Source: Methanomassiliicoccales archaeon
GTDB lineage: Archaea > Thermoplasmatota > Thermoplasmata > RBG-16-68-12 > SOIM01
Assembly (NCBI GenBank): GCA_004377185.1
Contig: SOIM01000029.1
Span: forward strand, 1-50,201
Direction of reading: 5' to 3'
Length of the DNA stretch: 50,201 nucleotides
In this document: positions 1 through 9,305 of the stretch, in pieces
Layout: each line of letters starts with the position of its first letter
Position numbering within the stretch: the stretch's first letter is position 1
Translations under genes and position numbers: made by a program
The notes under the pieces: model-generated
What the model was told of the DNA's origin: nothing
Seen by the model: the letters and a program-made list of their open reading frames with translations, nothing else
Databases searched by the model: none

Positions 1-77
1 CAATCGAGTATCATCGAACCCAATTTCATCACAGACTATTTTTGGGATGTCGCTGACACAGTCAATAGGTGCTGAAG
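1..77 (-). other. window edge, possible start of a further minus-strand gene
   Basis: On the minus strand an ATG at 29 opens a frame (MKLGSMIL...) that leaves the window after nine codons. It lies 48 nt downstream of the stop of the regulator gene that follows, so it could be the next gene of the same transcript. There is no clear ribosome binding site and the reading is too short to identify. Confidence 0.2.
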
Positions 78-872
78 CTAGCCAAGGGCCTTCACCTCAT
101 AGGGTATTGGGTCCTCAAGCTTGCTGTTTTCCGATTCCAGTCTCGTGACGACGGTCGGGATCTCATCCCGGGAGGCCATTATCAGGACGTTTAGACCCAA
201 AAGAGATGCTTCGACAGAGGATGCCAGAGGTGCAAAATCAAAATCCACCTTCATGTCCAGAGCACGGGCCAGCGAACTTGAGACCGCGTCCGTGACCGCA
301 AGCTTGCCGAATTCAATCCCTTTCAGGGACTTCCTTACTTCTTCGAGAGAGATTGCCCGGGTCCCACCCTCCTGGGCAGAGGGAAGTTGAAGAACGGTTA
401 TCTTACCTGGCCTGAGAGAAACCATCCCAGTGAGGTCCCTTACCGCCACGTCCTCCCCCTTCCTTGCGTCGAACATTGCATACCCCGTTGACGGGGATTC
501 CTTTCCTGAGTACGCTACCAGTGTGCCGTCCTCCATGAACAGCCCGACCTCGTCATCCTTCTCTATATCGTCCCCAGCGATGGCTCCGCAAACGTCCACG
601 ATCTCCAATTGCTTCATTGAGGTTTCCACGAAATCCTTTAGTTCAACCATCCGTTCCTGCAGAAGGTCCACTCCTTTCTTGGTGGCTCGGTATTCTCCTC
701 CGATCTTCTTCACAAGACCCTCATTTCTCATTGTTCTGATATATTCCGAGGTCCCCTGGACAGTGATTCCGATCTTCGAGGATATCGAGAGAAGGTTCTT
801 GGGTGTGTTTTCCACGATTTCAAGGAGTATCAATACCTTGGTCGATTCTCTCAGGTCACGTAGCATCCTCAT
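78..872 (-). CDS. winged-helix transcriptional regulator (COG1497-like)
   Basis: This 264-residue protein begins with an MarR/ArsR-like winged helix (about residues 5-75: a helical start, then SSKIGITVQGTSEYIRTM as the recognition-helix region and a basic wing KKIGGEYRATKKG). The remaining 190 residues are an alpha/beta ligand or effector domain with no catalytic motif that I recognise. The layout fits the archaeal predicted-regulator family COG1497, but I cannot confirm that without a search. It starts with ATG about 20 nt after the inferred transcription start. It is transcribed divergently from the PQQ/DUF4430 surface operon, so control of that operon is a reasonable guess, though not shown. 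Confidence 0.75.
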   Translation of the reverse strand: MRMLRDLRESTKVLILLEIVENTPKNLLSISSKIGITVQGTSEYIRTMRNEGLVKKIGGEYRATKKGVDLLQERMVELKDFVETSMKQLEIVDVCGAIAGDDIEKDDEVGLFMEDGTLVAYSGKESPSTGYAMFDARKGEDVAVRDLTGMVSLRPGKITVLQLPSAQEGGTRAISLEEVRKSLKGIEFGKLAVTDAVSSSLARALDMKVDFDFAPLASSVEASLLGLNVLIMASRDEIPTVVTRLESENSKLEDPIPYEVKALG

Positions 873-904
873 GCCGCTTGCCTCACAAAGGGGTTTGATT
901 GGGA

Positions 905-940
905 AGGTTTAAGTATATACAAATGCATTTTATTATATTA
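905..940. promoter_or_regulatory. divergent promoter pair
   Basis: The 127-bp gap between two divergent genes holds two AT-rich TATA-like boxes. On the minus strand GTATATACTTAAAC (about 912-923) lies about 45 nt before the regulator ATG at 872. On the plus strand TTATTATATTAA (about 930-941) is followed by a strong GAGGAGGGGG ribosome site (986-996) and the ATG at 1000. Confidence 0.55.
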
Positions 941-999
941 AAGTATGGTTGAGAAATGAGTAAAGTGCACTGTACCTGCCCTCAAAGAGGAGGGGGATA

Positions 1000-2682
1000 A
1001 TGGAAAACATGAGAATACTGAAAACAACCATCGTTCTGGGAATTGGATTCCTGTTGATGTTTTCTTTCCAGCCAATGGCAGGAAATGATTCGGCAGAGAA
1101 CGCTACCGTCCTCTTCGATCTGGGCAATGGGGAGTACTATTGGGCGGAGCTTGAGATAGGAGAGAACAGAACGGCCGTGAGCCTGACAGAAAGGGCAGCC
1201 GATATGCTCGGTCTGGACATCGAGGTTGAATGGTCAGAGTGGGGAGCTTTGGTGGCTGGCATCGGTGATGTCGAATGTCCGGTAACCGGCTATTGGCAGT
1301 TCCTTGATTGGGACGATGAGAACAAGACGTGGCTCATGTCAATGGTGGGTACAAGCTACTACATGTTGGAAGACGGTGATGTCATTGCATATTACTGCGA
1401 TCCGAACTTCCTGGATTCCTTCAGCCCCCTTCCCGTGCCAACGCCTGACCGCAGGTATCCGAGCACAATGTTCAGGAACACACTGGAGAATGTGGGAACT
1501 GTTTCAGGGTCGGCTCCTTCAAGTGCAGGTCTGAAATGGGACTACGATACGGGAGAGATCGAGATTGATTCCTCTGCAGCAGTCGGATGGGGAAAGGTTT
1601 TCATCACAGGATTCCGTGGATTCTACGTTTTGGATCAAGAGACTGGAACCCTTCTCTGGGAGAACACCAGCATAACCGGGCAATCATCCCCCACACTGTA
1701 TGACGGAACGGTGCTGATGGGTGGTGCTGATGGGAAACTGTACTGTCTCGACGCGGATACAGGGGAAGTGTTGTGGAGTACACTGCTTGAGCCTAGAACC
1801 CACCGTCAATCAATTACTTCCTCCCCAAAGGTGTGGAACAATACCGTGTTCATTGGAACCCTCAACGAAGCCGGAGGTAATGCTTCGGTTTATGCACTCT
1901 ACCTAGAGAATGGTTCTGTGAAGTGGGAATATGAGAGAGTTTCAGTGTACCACTCGTCTCCTGCGATCTCAGATGGAGTTCTCTTCATAGGCATGGCCGG
2001 TTTGGCAGTGGACCATGGAGCAACCTTCGATCCTTTCCACGGGCTGGTGGCTCTGGACGCGCTTGACGGTAGCCGGTTGTGGGAGTTGGAGACGCATGGG
2101 CCGGTACTCTCATCCCCCACGGTTCATGAAGGAAATGTGTATTTCACAAGCAAGGATGGATATCTCTATTCGATGAAGACAAGTGATGGGGTCAACTGGG
2201 CGGTACCAATCCAGGAAAGCACATCTTCCCCTGCCATCTCCGATGACAAGCTGTATGTCGGAACAGGCGTGAATTGGAACGAGGGGGGGAAGCTTCTGGC
2301 ATATGACCTGGACGGGAACTTCTTGTGGGATTATGATGTCCCTGGCCCTGTTCAATCATCACCCACAGTTGCAGATGGCAAGGTCTACTTCGCCACGAAC
2401 GAGCTGAGTGGGAAGATATACTGTCTGAACGCATCAAACGGCGACCTCATCTGGAGCTACCAACCTTCGCCAGCGAATTACATTCTGTCTTCGCCAGTAA
2501 TCGCTGATGGACAGCTGTTCATAGGGTCTGACAACGGTCACATATATTCCTTCGCCAATCAAGAAGTCGGCGCAACCACACAACTGGGCGGGATCACTAT
2601 CGGTCTGGAGGTTGTCGTCGCGATCGTAATCGCGGTCGCCGTGGTCATTCTCCTTGCTGTTCTCTGGAGGAGGAAGAAGTGA
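1000..2682 (+). CDS. membrane-anchored PQQ-like beta-propeller protein with DUF4430-like domain
   Basis: A 560-residue exported protein. A signal peptide occupies about residues 5-27. Next comes a domain of about 100 residues resembling DUF4430 (the transcobalamin C-terminal-like fold), with its repeated pattern of Trp/Tyr and a YYMLEDGDVIAYY strand. Residues about 165-520 form a PQQ-type beta propeller: repeated blades with SSPT/SSPAISD, GKLYCLDADTGEVLW, and GNVYFTS-type strands. The C-terminus is one hydrophobic segment (about 533-556) followed by WRRKK, anchoring the protein with the propeller outside. No PQQ enzyme active site is evident, so a binding or assembly role is more likely than catalysis. 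The ATG is set by GAGGAGGGGG just upstream. It is first in a tight three-gene operon. Confidence 0.85.
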   Translation: MENMRILKTTIVLGIGFLLMFSFQPMAGNDSAENATVLFDLGNGEYYWAELEIGENRTAVSLTERAADMLGLDIEVEWSEWGALVAGIGDVECPVTGYWQFLDWDDENKTWLMSMVGTSYYMLEDGDVIAYYCDPNFLDSFSPLPVPTPDRRYPSTMFRNTLENVGTVSGSAPSSAGLKWDYDTGEIEIDSSAAVGWGKVFITGFRGFYVLDQETGTLLWENTSITGQSSPTLYDGTVLMGGADGKLYCLDADTGEVLWSTLLEPRTHRQSITSSPKVWNNTVFIGTLNEAGGNASVYALYLENGSVKWEYERVSVYHSSPAISDGVLFIGMAGLAVDHGATFDPFHGLVALDALDGSRLWELETHGPVLSSPTVHEGNVYFTSKDGYLYSMKTSDGVNWAVPIQESTSSPAISDDKLYVGTGVNWNEGGKLLAYDLDGNFLWDYDVPGPVQSSPTVADGKVYFATNELSGKIYCLNASNGDLIWSYQPSPANYILSSPVIADGQLFIGSDNGHIYSFANQEVGATTQLGGITIGLEVVVAIVIAVAVVILLAVLWRRKK

Positions 2683-3113
2683 AACTTGGTGAAATGAGGG
2701 AAAGGTACCAGGCAATTCTGTTTGGATCGATCGTGGTCATCGGAGTGATAGGTCTGGCCTTCGCAGGGAATTACATCATAGGCGAACCCGTGAAGCCAAA
2801 TGAGGTAGAGAACCTTCAAATCAGCATCGTGGGTGAAGACTGGTCAATAGACTGTACCATGGTAACCACCGCGAACAACACGGTGTATCGGTTGCTCTTG
2901 GAATGTTCGGAAATGTATGGCTTCGAGGTCGAGGGCACCATCTGGCAACCCTATGACGCAGTTTTCGTGGATTCGATCAACGGACTGGAGAATGGCGAAG
3001 GGAATTGGTGGCAGTACTACGTCAACGGCAAGTACGGTGAGATATCCTCAGACCGCAAGGAGTTGTTCGATGGAGATCGTGTGGAGTGGAGATGCGAACC
3101 GCCCAGGACATGA
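2679..3113 (+). CDS. DUF4430 domain protein, exported
   Basis: A 144-residue protein starting with GTG inside the stop of the previous gene (GTGA overlap), with GGAGGAGG just upstream, so the two are translationally coupled. One hydrophobic segment (about 12-32) acts as signal or anchor. The rest is a DUF4430 domain: NTVYRLLLECSEMYGFEVEG, then the typical ENGEGNWWQYYVNGKYGE strand pair and a final GDRVEWRCE. The fold is shared with the C-terminal domain of transcobalamin and intrinsic factor, which contacts cobalamin, so ligand capture at the cell surface is plausible. The ligand is unknown. Confidence 0.8.
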   Translation: MKLGEMRERYQAILFGSIVVIGVIGLAFAGNYIIGEPVKPNEVENLQISIVGEDWSIDCTMVTTANNTVYRLLLECSEMYGFEVEGTIWQPYDAVFVDSINGLENGEGNWWQYYVNGKYGEISSDRKELFDGDRVEWRCEPPRT

Positions 3114-3128
3114 GGAGAGGTTGCCAGG

Positions 3129-3770
3129 ATGAGGAAATTGCCGGACATCAGGATGAAGAACTTCGACAAGATAGCGTTCGCGCTGGCCCTCATTCTCGTG
3201 GGAGTGGTGGGAAGGGTCCTGCTCTACAAGTACTCGAATTTTGAGACTGTCCTGGTGGTTTCGCTGCTCGCAGGCACTCTGTTGGGGAAGATCTACGCGT
3301 TGATCGTACCCATTGCCACAATGGCGATATCGGACGCGGCCATCTACCTCCTCGGATTCGGACACACTTTTGGTCTAGGAGCCATCATCGGGATCACGAT
3401 TTTCACTTGGACGGGTTATCTGTTCGTAAGTCTCATAGGTACCAGGCTGAAGGGCAGAGTGATATGCGTCACAAAATCGATAGCCCTGGTCACGGGCGTT
3501 GGGTTGATCGCCACCGTCATCTTCGATGTTTGGACAACCATAGGTTTCTGGTTCTTCACCCTTCCTCATACTTTCGGAGGTCTGAGTTTCGCTTTCGTCC
3601 AGCTCGCACCGTTCGCCGTCTTCCACCTGATGAGCTCATTGATGTTCATTCCCCTGGTTGGAACTATCTTCATCTACGTCCATGAGCATGGCATACCCAC
3701 CCTCAACATCTCCCCAATCGCTAGAAAATCGGATGACGACAGGGACTCTACAGAAGCTTGTCAAGCCTAG
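3129..3770 (+). CDS. polytopic membrane protein, ECF-transporter S-component-like
   Basis: A 213-residue protein with about six hydrophobic segments (near 13-30, 38-62, 72-95, 115-140, 145-165 and 168-190) and a short charged cytoplasmic tail. Size, compactness and the glycine-rich GRVLLYKY...LLAGTLLGKIYAL region resemble S components (substrate-binding membrane subunits) of energy-coupling-factor vitamin transporters or the related DUF6580 group. No EcfA/EcfT genes are in the window, so it would have to share an energising module. It follows the DUF4430 gene by 15 nt in the same operon. Its last 23 bp overlap the end of the convergent coiled-coil gene. Confidence 0.65.
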   Translation: MRKLPDIRMKNFDKIAFALALILVGVVGRVLLYKYSNFETVLVVSLLAGTLLGKIYALIVPIATMAISDAAIYLLGFGHTFGLGAIIGITIFTWTGYLFVSLIGTRLKGRVICVTKSIALVTGVGLIATVIFDVWTTIGFWFFTLPHTFGGLSFAFVQLAPFAVFHLMSSLMFIPLVGTIFIYVHEHGIPTLNISPIARKSDDDRDSTEACQA

Positions 3771-6700
3771 ACTTCATCTTCTCGAACTGTGCCTTCCTCT
3801 CCTCCAACCGTGATTCCTTCCCCTCGATGCTCCTCTTTTTCTTCTGCAGGTTCTTCTCCTTGGTCTTGAAGGACATCTCCTTCTCCTTGAATCCCTTCTC
3901 GGACTGGGCAAGCTTCTTGGTCTTGTTCCTCAGCTCGCGTCTCAGCTCGTCCAGATCTTCCTTTTCCTTGCTGAGGGCATTCCGCTCCTTCTTCAACAAA
4001 GCCTGCACCACGGCTTCCACATTCTCCTGCTTCTCGTCCGCCTTCTTCATCTCCCCATCAAGCTGCTTCCACAGCGTAGAAATCTCATCCTTCTCTTTGG
4101 AAAGACCATTCTCCCCTTCCTTCAGCTCCTTTTCCGTCTCTTTCAGTTGCTTTTCCTTCCTGGCCAGCGAGGATTCGTATTCGTAAAGGGTCCTCTCCTT
4201 CCTTTCCAGGTCCTCCTTCTCCTTCAGTTTCTTCTCCAGCTCCGCTCTCTGCTCCTGCAGTTGCTGGTTGGCCATGTTCAGTTTTCGAAGGACCTCTTCG
4301 TTCTTCTTCTCGACCTGCTTCTGACCGTACTTGATGAGGGACATGGCCCTTTCCTTCATCTCTGTGAGCCCTGCCTCCATGTCCTCGAGCTCGGCCTTCT
4401 TCCTCTCCCTGATCTCCATCTCCTCGTTCAGTAGTAGATTGACCTTCTCCAGCTCGATCTTCCTCTTCGCGAGGTTCTCCTCCTCGCTCTCGACCGACTT
4501 CAACCTTCTTGGGAGATCTTCCTTCAGGTCCTCCATCTCCTTTTCCCTGCGCGCAAGTTCTTCCGCCTTCCCATCCAACTTGGCCTCTCTGGCCTCGAGC
4601 TCGGACCGGATGATGCCGATTTCCTCTTCCCTCTTGCCCAATGCATCCGCTCTCTTTGTCACCTCGGCCATGGCTGAAGTATGCTGCCCTTCCTTCTCCT
4701 CCAGAGCCTTGTTTCCCTCCTCCAGTTCTTTCATCTTGATATTCAGTTCCGTCTCCTTCCGGGACACCACGTCCTCAGCGCCTTTTACTTCCTTGAGACG
4801 TTCTCTGATCTCGTCCTCCCTCTCCCCCAGCCTGACTTCCTTTCTCTCCATCTTCTTGGATTCACGACTGAGCTGTTTCCACGTTTCGTCCAGCTTGGCT
4901 CTCTCTTCAGTAAGTGCAAGTCCTTCTTCTCTCATCTTGGCCTCTTTCTTGTCTATCGTCTTCTCTCTAGCATCGAATGTGCTCTTTATTGACCTGATTT
5001 CCTTTTCCTCTTCCTTGATATCCCTTTCTCTCTCCAATAGCTCGGCCCATCTGGCCTCGAAGTAATCTGACCTTTCCTTGAGGGATTCTTCATTCTCTTC
5101 GACTTTCAGCAATCTTCCCGAGATCTCCTCGTCCAAGCTGTCCAATGATTCTTGTTTCTCCTGCGATTTGCCCTCCAGCATCTTGACGCGTTTCATCTTG
5201 CTATCCAATTCGGTCCGTTCTTTCTCAAATTGCTCGTTCCTGGCTTTCACTTCGTTCTCGCGGTCCTGGACTCCGCTCTCCCTTTCTTTCATCTCCTTCT
5301 GGAAGCCCTTGGTTCTTCCGTCAAGGAGCTTCGTCTGTTCTTCGAGTTCCTCTTTGCCTCGGTCGAGCCTCACCTTCTCCCTATCGAGTTTCTCACCTTT
5401 TCTCAGAATGTCCAGTCCGCTCTTGCCCAGCTCTTCTTCCTTTTCATCCAGAGCTGCCTGCCTTTCTCTCAGGACGGACATCTCCTTCTTGATGGTGTCC
5501 CGCTCTTCATCAATGGTCATTCTCAGCTTTTCGAGCCTTCCCTTTTCCTCGGAGAGTTTGCTTTCCAGCTCATCGAGCTTCAGTTCCTCCTCTTGGTTCT
5601 TTCTTTCAAACTCATACAATTCTGCCGATTTCTTCTCCAGTTCGTCCCGTTCAGCAGACAGTCCAGTCTCTTCGGCATCAAGGTCTCCTTCTCTTCTCAG
5701 AAGCCTGTCTTCCCTGTACAAGAGTTCATCCTTACCAGCTTTGAGGTCGATTTCAGAATCGTTGAGTATCTGTGTTTCTTCCTGCAGCCTGGCATTCGCC
5801 CTTTCAATCCTCTTTGCCTCCCTGAGAAGCTCCTTTTCCTTGGCGGAAGCTTCCTTCTCTCTGACTGATAGCTCCTCTTCTTTCTTCTGGAGCCTGTCCA
5901 AAGCCTTCTTCGCCCGTTTCTCCTCCTTCTGCAGGCTGATCCTCTTCACTCTTATCTTCTTGTCCTGTGTTTCCAGCTCTTCCCAGCGCCTAAGCGTGTC
6001 CGCCTCCCTGTGGCCCATCTCCTCCTCTGTCAGGGTGATTCCTTTCCTGAGGTTCTCAATCTCGCCACGCCTTTTCTCGAGCTCCTTCTCGTGACCGTCA
6101 AGTTCTTTCTCCCTTTGGTCCAGGAAGTCTTTCCTATCATTTGCATCCTCTTTGATTTCCTCCTCCTTCTCCAACAATCCCTTCTCGTGAGATTCAATCT
6201 CGGAGAGCTTCTTGTTCAGCTCCTCCTCCTTGATGAATATGGACTGTTCCAGTTCGTCCACGCTCTTCGATTTCGTGTCCAATGTCTTCTTCTGCTTTGA
6301 GAATGAGGTCTTTTTCTTCTCGTACGCTTGCTCTTCCTTCTCCAACTTGTTTCGCTCTTTCTGGATGGCTTTGGTTTCCTTCTCGTACCTGGTCTCATTG
6401 TCCTGATACTTCTTCTTCCACTCTTTCAGGTCGGATGTCAACTTCGTGACTCTGTTTTTCAGCCTGTTCGTTTCTTTGTCTGCCTTCGTGAGCAGCTTCC
6501 TGGTCTCATCCAAATCTCCAGAAATCTCCTGTGACTCGGCCAGGCCAGCCTCTTTCTCAAAGAGCTCTCTCTCATTTCTCTGCAATTCGCTTCGGAGGCC
6601 AGCTATCTCGTTTTCCATCTCCAGAAGTCGCTGTTTGTTCTCTTCATAGTCGCTCAGAGTCTCCTCCCTCTCCTGAAGGGTCCTCTTGAGTTCCTGGATT

Positions 6701-8055
6701 TCGTTCTGGTAGTGGGCCAACTGGTCGGACTGGCCCGATACCGCTTCCTTTTCCTTCTCGTACTCTCCAATCTTCCCTTCGAGTTCCGCGATTTTCTTTC
6801 CCCTTTCCTCAAGTTGGGTTTGTAGATCGCTTGCCTTCCCCTCCAGTTCCCCGATTATCTTCAATTCAGCATCCTTGTCCTCAACATCCTTGTCCCTTTT
6901 CTTCAGCTCTTCCATCTTCTGCTTGATCTCATCGTCCTTTTTCCTGACCGCTTCTTCCAGTTCTCTGATGCGGTCCACCATTTCCTTTGCTTTTCCTAGC
7001 TCTTGATCCTTCTCCTTGACCATCTTCTCTTTTGATTCCGCCTCCTTGTCCTTTTCCTTTAGCTCTTCATCCCTTTTCTTGATTTCATCCTCGAGCTTGC
7101 CAATCTGATCCTGCAACTCCTCCATCTGCTTCAGCTCTGAATCCTTCTCCTCTGTGATCTTGACTCTCTCGGAGAGCTCTTTGTCCTTCTTCTCGATCTC
7201 CTTCTTGAGGTCCTCGATGGTCTTTTCCTGGGCCCCTGCCTTCTCGAGCCCTTTGTCCTTTTGCTGTAGTTCCTCCTCCAGCTTGCCAATCTGATTCTGC
7301 AATTCCTCGGACTGTTTCAGTTCTGAATCCTTCTCCTTTGCGAGCTTGTCCTTGTCCGAGAGCTCTTTTTCTTTCTCTTTGAGCTGCCCTTGTAGGTCCT
7401 TGACCTGTTCCTCCAGTTCCCCCAGTCTAGCCAGATCCTTCTCTGTCTTCTTCAATTCCTTATTTCTTTCGGACACCAGATTCTTGGCCTTTTCCAACTC
7501 AACCTCAAGGAAAGTTGCTTTCTCTTCCAGATCCTGCACTTGTTCTGACCCTAATCTTGCTTCCTTGACCTGTTCCTCCAGTTCCCCCAGTCTAGCCAGA
7601 TCCTTCTCTGTCTTCTTCAATTCCTTATTTCTTTCGGACACCAGATTCTTGGCCTTTTCCAACTCAACCTCAAGGAAAGACGCTTTCTCTTCCAGATCCT
7701 GCACTTGTTCTGACCCTGATCTTGCTTCTTTGACCTCTTCCTTGGCCTTGACTGCTTCCTCCTCCTTCTCCTTAACTTCTTTCTTGAGTGACTCCAGCTC
7801 TCCCTCTAGTTCCTCACTTCGCTTCAATCCTTCAGTGGCCTTCTGAAGTTCTTTGTCCTTCTCCTCAAGCTTCTGCTCTAAGCCAGATAGCTTCCCCAGG
7901 GCCTCCTCTAGCTCCCTTGTCTTGTTCGCCAGTTCTTCGCTCCCCACTGGTTGGATTGGGGCAGCGTGATCTTCAACCGCTGCAACATCTCCCTCTTTGG
8001 GAATGTCCGATGCAGCCGACTCGGCTATCTTCTTTGCCTTGTCTCTCAGACCCAT
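3748..8055 (-). CDS. giant all-coiled-coil protein (1435 aa)
   Basis: After a short N-terminus (MGLRDKAKKIAES) the whole protein is continuous heptad-rich, Glu/Lys/Leu/Arg-rich coiled coil with almost no Pro, ending RLDKLL. I see no ATPase head, membrane segment or hinge, so it is not SMC or Rad50. If extended it could reach roughly 200 nm, suiting a filament, tether or spacer. The frame stays open upstream to 8160, but ATG at 8055 is preferred: it falls 4 nt after the upstream stop and avoids a basic, non-heptad extension that overlaps that gene. It is the last gene of the nitroreductase/zinc-ribbon coiled-coil operon. Its 3' end overlaps the convergent membrane-protein gene by 23 bp. A 55-residue tandem duplication lies near the N-terminus. 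Function unknown; cytoskeletal or scaffold role inferred. Confidence 0.85.
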   Translation of the reverse strand: MGLRDKAKKIAESAASDIPKEGDVAAVEDHAAPIQPVGSEELANKTRELEEALGKLSGLEQKLEEKDKELQKATEGLKRSEELEGELESLKKEVKEKEEEAVKAKEEVKEARSGSEQVQDLEEKASFLEVELEKAKNLVSERNKELKKTEKDLARLGELEEQVKEARLGSEQVQDLEEKATFLEVELEKAKNLVSERNKELKKTEKDLARLGELEEQVKDLQGQLKEKEKELSDKDKLAKEKDSELKQSEELQNQIGKLEEELQQKDKGLEKAGAQEKTIEDLKKEIEKKDKELSERVKITEEKDSELKQMEELQDQIGKLEDEIKKRDEELKEKDKEAESKEKMVKEKDQELGKAKEMVDRIRELEEAVRKKDDEIKQKMEELKKRDKDVEDKDAELKIIGELEGKASDLQTQLEERGKKIAELEGKIGEYEKEKEAVSGQSDQLAHYQNEIQELKRTLQEREETLSDYEENKQRLLEMENEIAGLRSELQRNERELFEKEAGLAESQEISGDLDETRKLLTKADKETNRLKNRVTKLTSDLKEWKKKYQDNETRYEKETKAIQKERNKLEKEEQAYEKKKTSFSKQKKTLDTKSKSVDELEQSIFIKEEELNKKLSEIESHEKGLLEKEEEIKEDANDRKDFLDQREKELDGHEKELEKRRGEIENLRKGITLTEEEMGHREADTLRRWEELETQDKKIRVKRISLQKEEKRAKKALDRLQKKEEELSVREKEASAKEKELLREAKRIERANARLQEETQILNDSEIDLKAGKDELLYREDRLLRREGDLDAEETGLSAERDELEKKSAELYEFERKNQEEELKLDELESKLSEEKGRLEKLRMTIDEERDTIKKEMSVLRERQAALDEKEEELGKSGLDILRKGEKLDREKVRLDRGKEELEEQTKLLDGRTKGFQKEMKERESGVQDRENEVKARNEQFEKERTELDSKMKRVKMLEGKSQEKQESLDSLDEEISGRLLKVEENEESLKERSDYFEARWAELLERERDIKEEEKEIRSIKSTFDAREKTIDKKEAKMREEGLALTEERAKLDETWKQLSRESKKMERKEVRLGEREDEIRERLKEVKGAEDVVSRKETELNIKMKELEEGNKALEEKEGQHTSAMAEVTKRADALGKREEEIGIIRSELEAREAKLDGKAEELARREKEMEDLKEDLPRRLKSVESEEENLAKRKIELEKVNLLLNEEMEIRERKKAELEDMEAGLTEMKERAMSLIKYGQKQVEKKNEEVLRKLNMANQQLQEQRAELEKKLKEKEDLERKERTLYEYESSLARKEKQLKETEKELKEGENGLSKEKDEISTLWKQLDGEMKKADEKQENVEAVVQALLKKERNALSKEKEDLDELRRELRNKTKKLAQSEKGFKEKEMSFKTKEKNLQKKKRSIEGKESRLEERKAQFEKMKSRLDKLL
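7398..7727 (-). repeat. two-copy 165-bp in-frame tandem repeat
   Basis: Copies 7398-7562 and 7563-7727 are nearly identical and encode two successive 55-residue coiled-coil units beginning VKEARLGSEQ and carrying LVSERNKELKKTEKDLARLG in each. I see only a handful of base differences, so the duplication is recent. Because 55 is not a multiple of seven, the unit must contain a stutter or skip to keep the coiled coil in register. Confidence 0.9.
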
Positions 8056-8059
8056 ATAA

Positions 8060-9286
8060 TCACAGCTCGTAGAACTCCAGTATCTTCTCGTACAATCTGA
8101 AATCCTCGGAATCCGCGAATCTCTTGATTTCTTCGTCAGGCAGTTTCTCCAACAGACCATCGAGGATCTTCAGAATCTTCTTCACATCCCTTGTGTTCCC
8201 GGCCAGTGACTGGTTGACCTCCTTGAGCTTCTCCCTTTCCCCAGTCACCTTCTCCAGTTCCCCTTCCAATTCGGTTATCTTGAGATTGAGCTCTTTCTCC
8301 TTTTCAATCAGCTCGGCAGATGCTTGGCCGTCCACGACGACATTGGCCTCGACTCCTCCCTCCTTCCCTGGCCAACCCTTCTGGGTGGGAACAGTAGACT
8401 CTCCCATGAACTTCTTCTTCATCATGTCCAGCTCTTCTTTCCTCAGGGCCCTCAGTTTGTCCTTGAGCTCCCTTTCCTGATTAGCAAGAGCCAATTCCCT
8501 CTGTTCCATTTCCCTGATCTTCGCCTGCAGAGCCATTTCCTTGGACTTGAGCTCCGTTTCCCTGGACCTGAGACTGTTCCTTTCGTTGTCCCTCTTTTCG
8601 ATCTCCTCTTCAAAGGATTGCAACCGGACTTTAAGTGCTTCCTGCTTCTTCTCGAGCTCCGTCTCCTGGAGGGCCAGAAGATTCCTGTAGATGCGTTCCA
8701 TCTCCGCGATACCTTCCTCGGTGCGGACGATCTCCTCCTTCTCCTCCAATACCTCCGTTATCTGCTCCTCAAGCTCTGCTCTCTCTTCGCTGTCCGCTCC
8801 GGAACCGCTCTCTTCAACTACTGCAAGTCTTTCCCTCGCCCTTTCCAGCAGGGCGTTTATCTTTGCCAGTCTCTTCCTCCGGGACCTGATGACCTTTTCA
8901 AATGGCTCTGAAAGCTCCCAAAGGCTCTGCCTTCTCCTCTCTGCCTCTTTCATATCGCTTTGTTCAGGCTTTCCCTCTGGGGCTTCTTCCTCGGGTTCAT
9001 CCTCGGCATCTGGCTCTGCTGGCTTGGGAGGTTCTTCCTCCTTGGGACTGGTCTCTGCTGGCTGAGAGGGCTCCACCCTCTGGGGCTTCATCATCTTCCC
9101 GCACTTCATACAAGAAATCGAACCGATTAGGTTCGGGGCTCCGCAGGACGGGCAATGGCTGGCATCCCTCTCTTCATCGAAGGCCTTGCCACAGCTGGGA
9201 CAGTTGACCGCGACTCCATCGACCGGGGAATCACAGTTGGAGCAATAGGATGTGCCGTCTTCGGTACGGAACCTGGGTATGGCCAT
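8060..9286 (-). CDS. double zinc-ribbon plus coiled-coil protein
   Basis: A 408-residue protein with two zinc ribbons at the N-terminus (CSNC...CPSCG and CPSCG...CMKCG, about residues 14-60). An acidic Pro/Glu linker follows (about 65-115), then a long coiled coil to the C-terminus, ending EKILEFYEL. The open frame extends upstream to 9373, but ATG at 9286 (MAIPRFRTEDG) has GAGG 8 nt upstream and begins just after the nitroreductase stop at 9306. It lies 4 nt before the giant coiled-coil gene and is surely co-transcribed. The ribbons could bind a partner or nucleic acid while the coiled coil pairs with its neighbour; that is inference. Confidence 0.85.
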   Translation of the reverse strand: MAIPRFRTEDGTSYCSNCDSPVDGVAVNCPSCGKAFDEERDASHCPSCGAPNLIGSISCMKCGKMMKPQRVEPSQPAETSPKEEEPPKPAEPDAEDEPEEEAPEGKPEQSDMKEAERRRQSLWELSEPFEKVIRSRRKRLAKINALLERARERLAVVEESGSGADSEERAELEEQITEVLEEKEEIVRTEEGIAEMERIYRNLLALQETELEKKQEALKVRLQSFEEEIEKRDNERNSLRSRETELKSKEMALQAKIREMEQRELALANQERELKDKLRALRKEELDMMKKKFMGESTVPTQKGWPGKEGGVEANVVVDGQASAELIEKEKELNLKITELEGELEKVTGEREKLKEVNQSLAGNTRDVKKILKILDGLLEKLPDEEIKRFADSEDFRLYEKILEFYEL

Positions 9287-9305
9287 TGCGTATCCTCTTG
9301 GGGAT

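Noticed and set aside
430-912. A 160-residue plus-strand frame at the left end
   Set aside because: It lies fully opposite the winged-helix regulator, is Ser-rich and has no promoter.
3748-8055. SMC, Rad50 or myosin-like motor
   Set aside because: No Walker motifs, hinge or zinc hook is present; the protein is coiled coil from end to end.
3758-9065. Many long plus-strand frames rich in Ser, Phe and Leu
   Set aside because: They are antisense to the coiled-coil genes; GA-rich codons for Glu/Lys read backwards give Ser/Phe/Leu without stops. No ribosome sites or domains.
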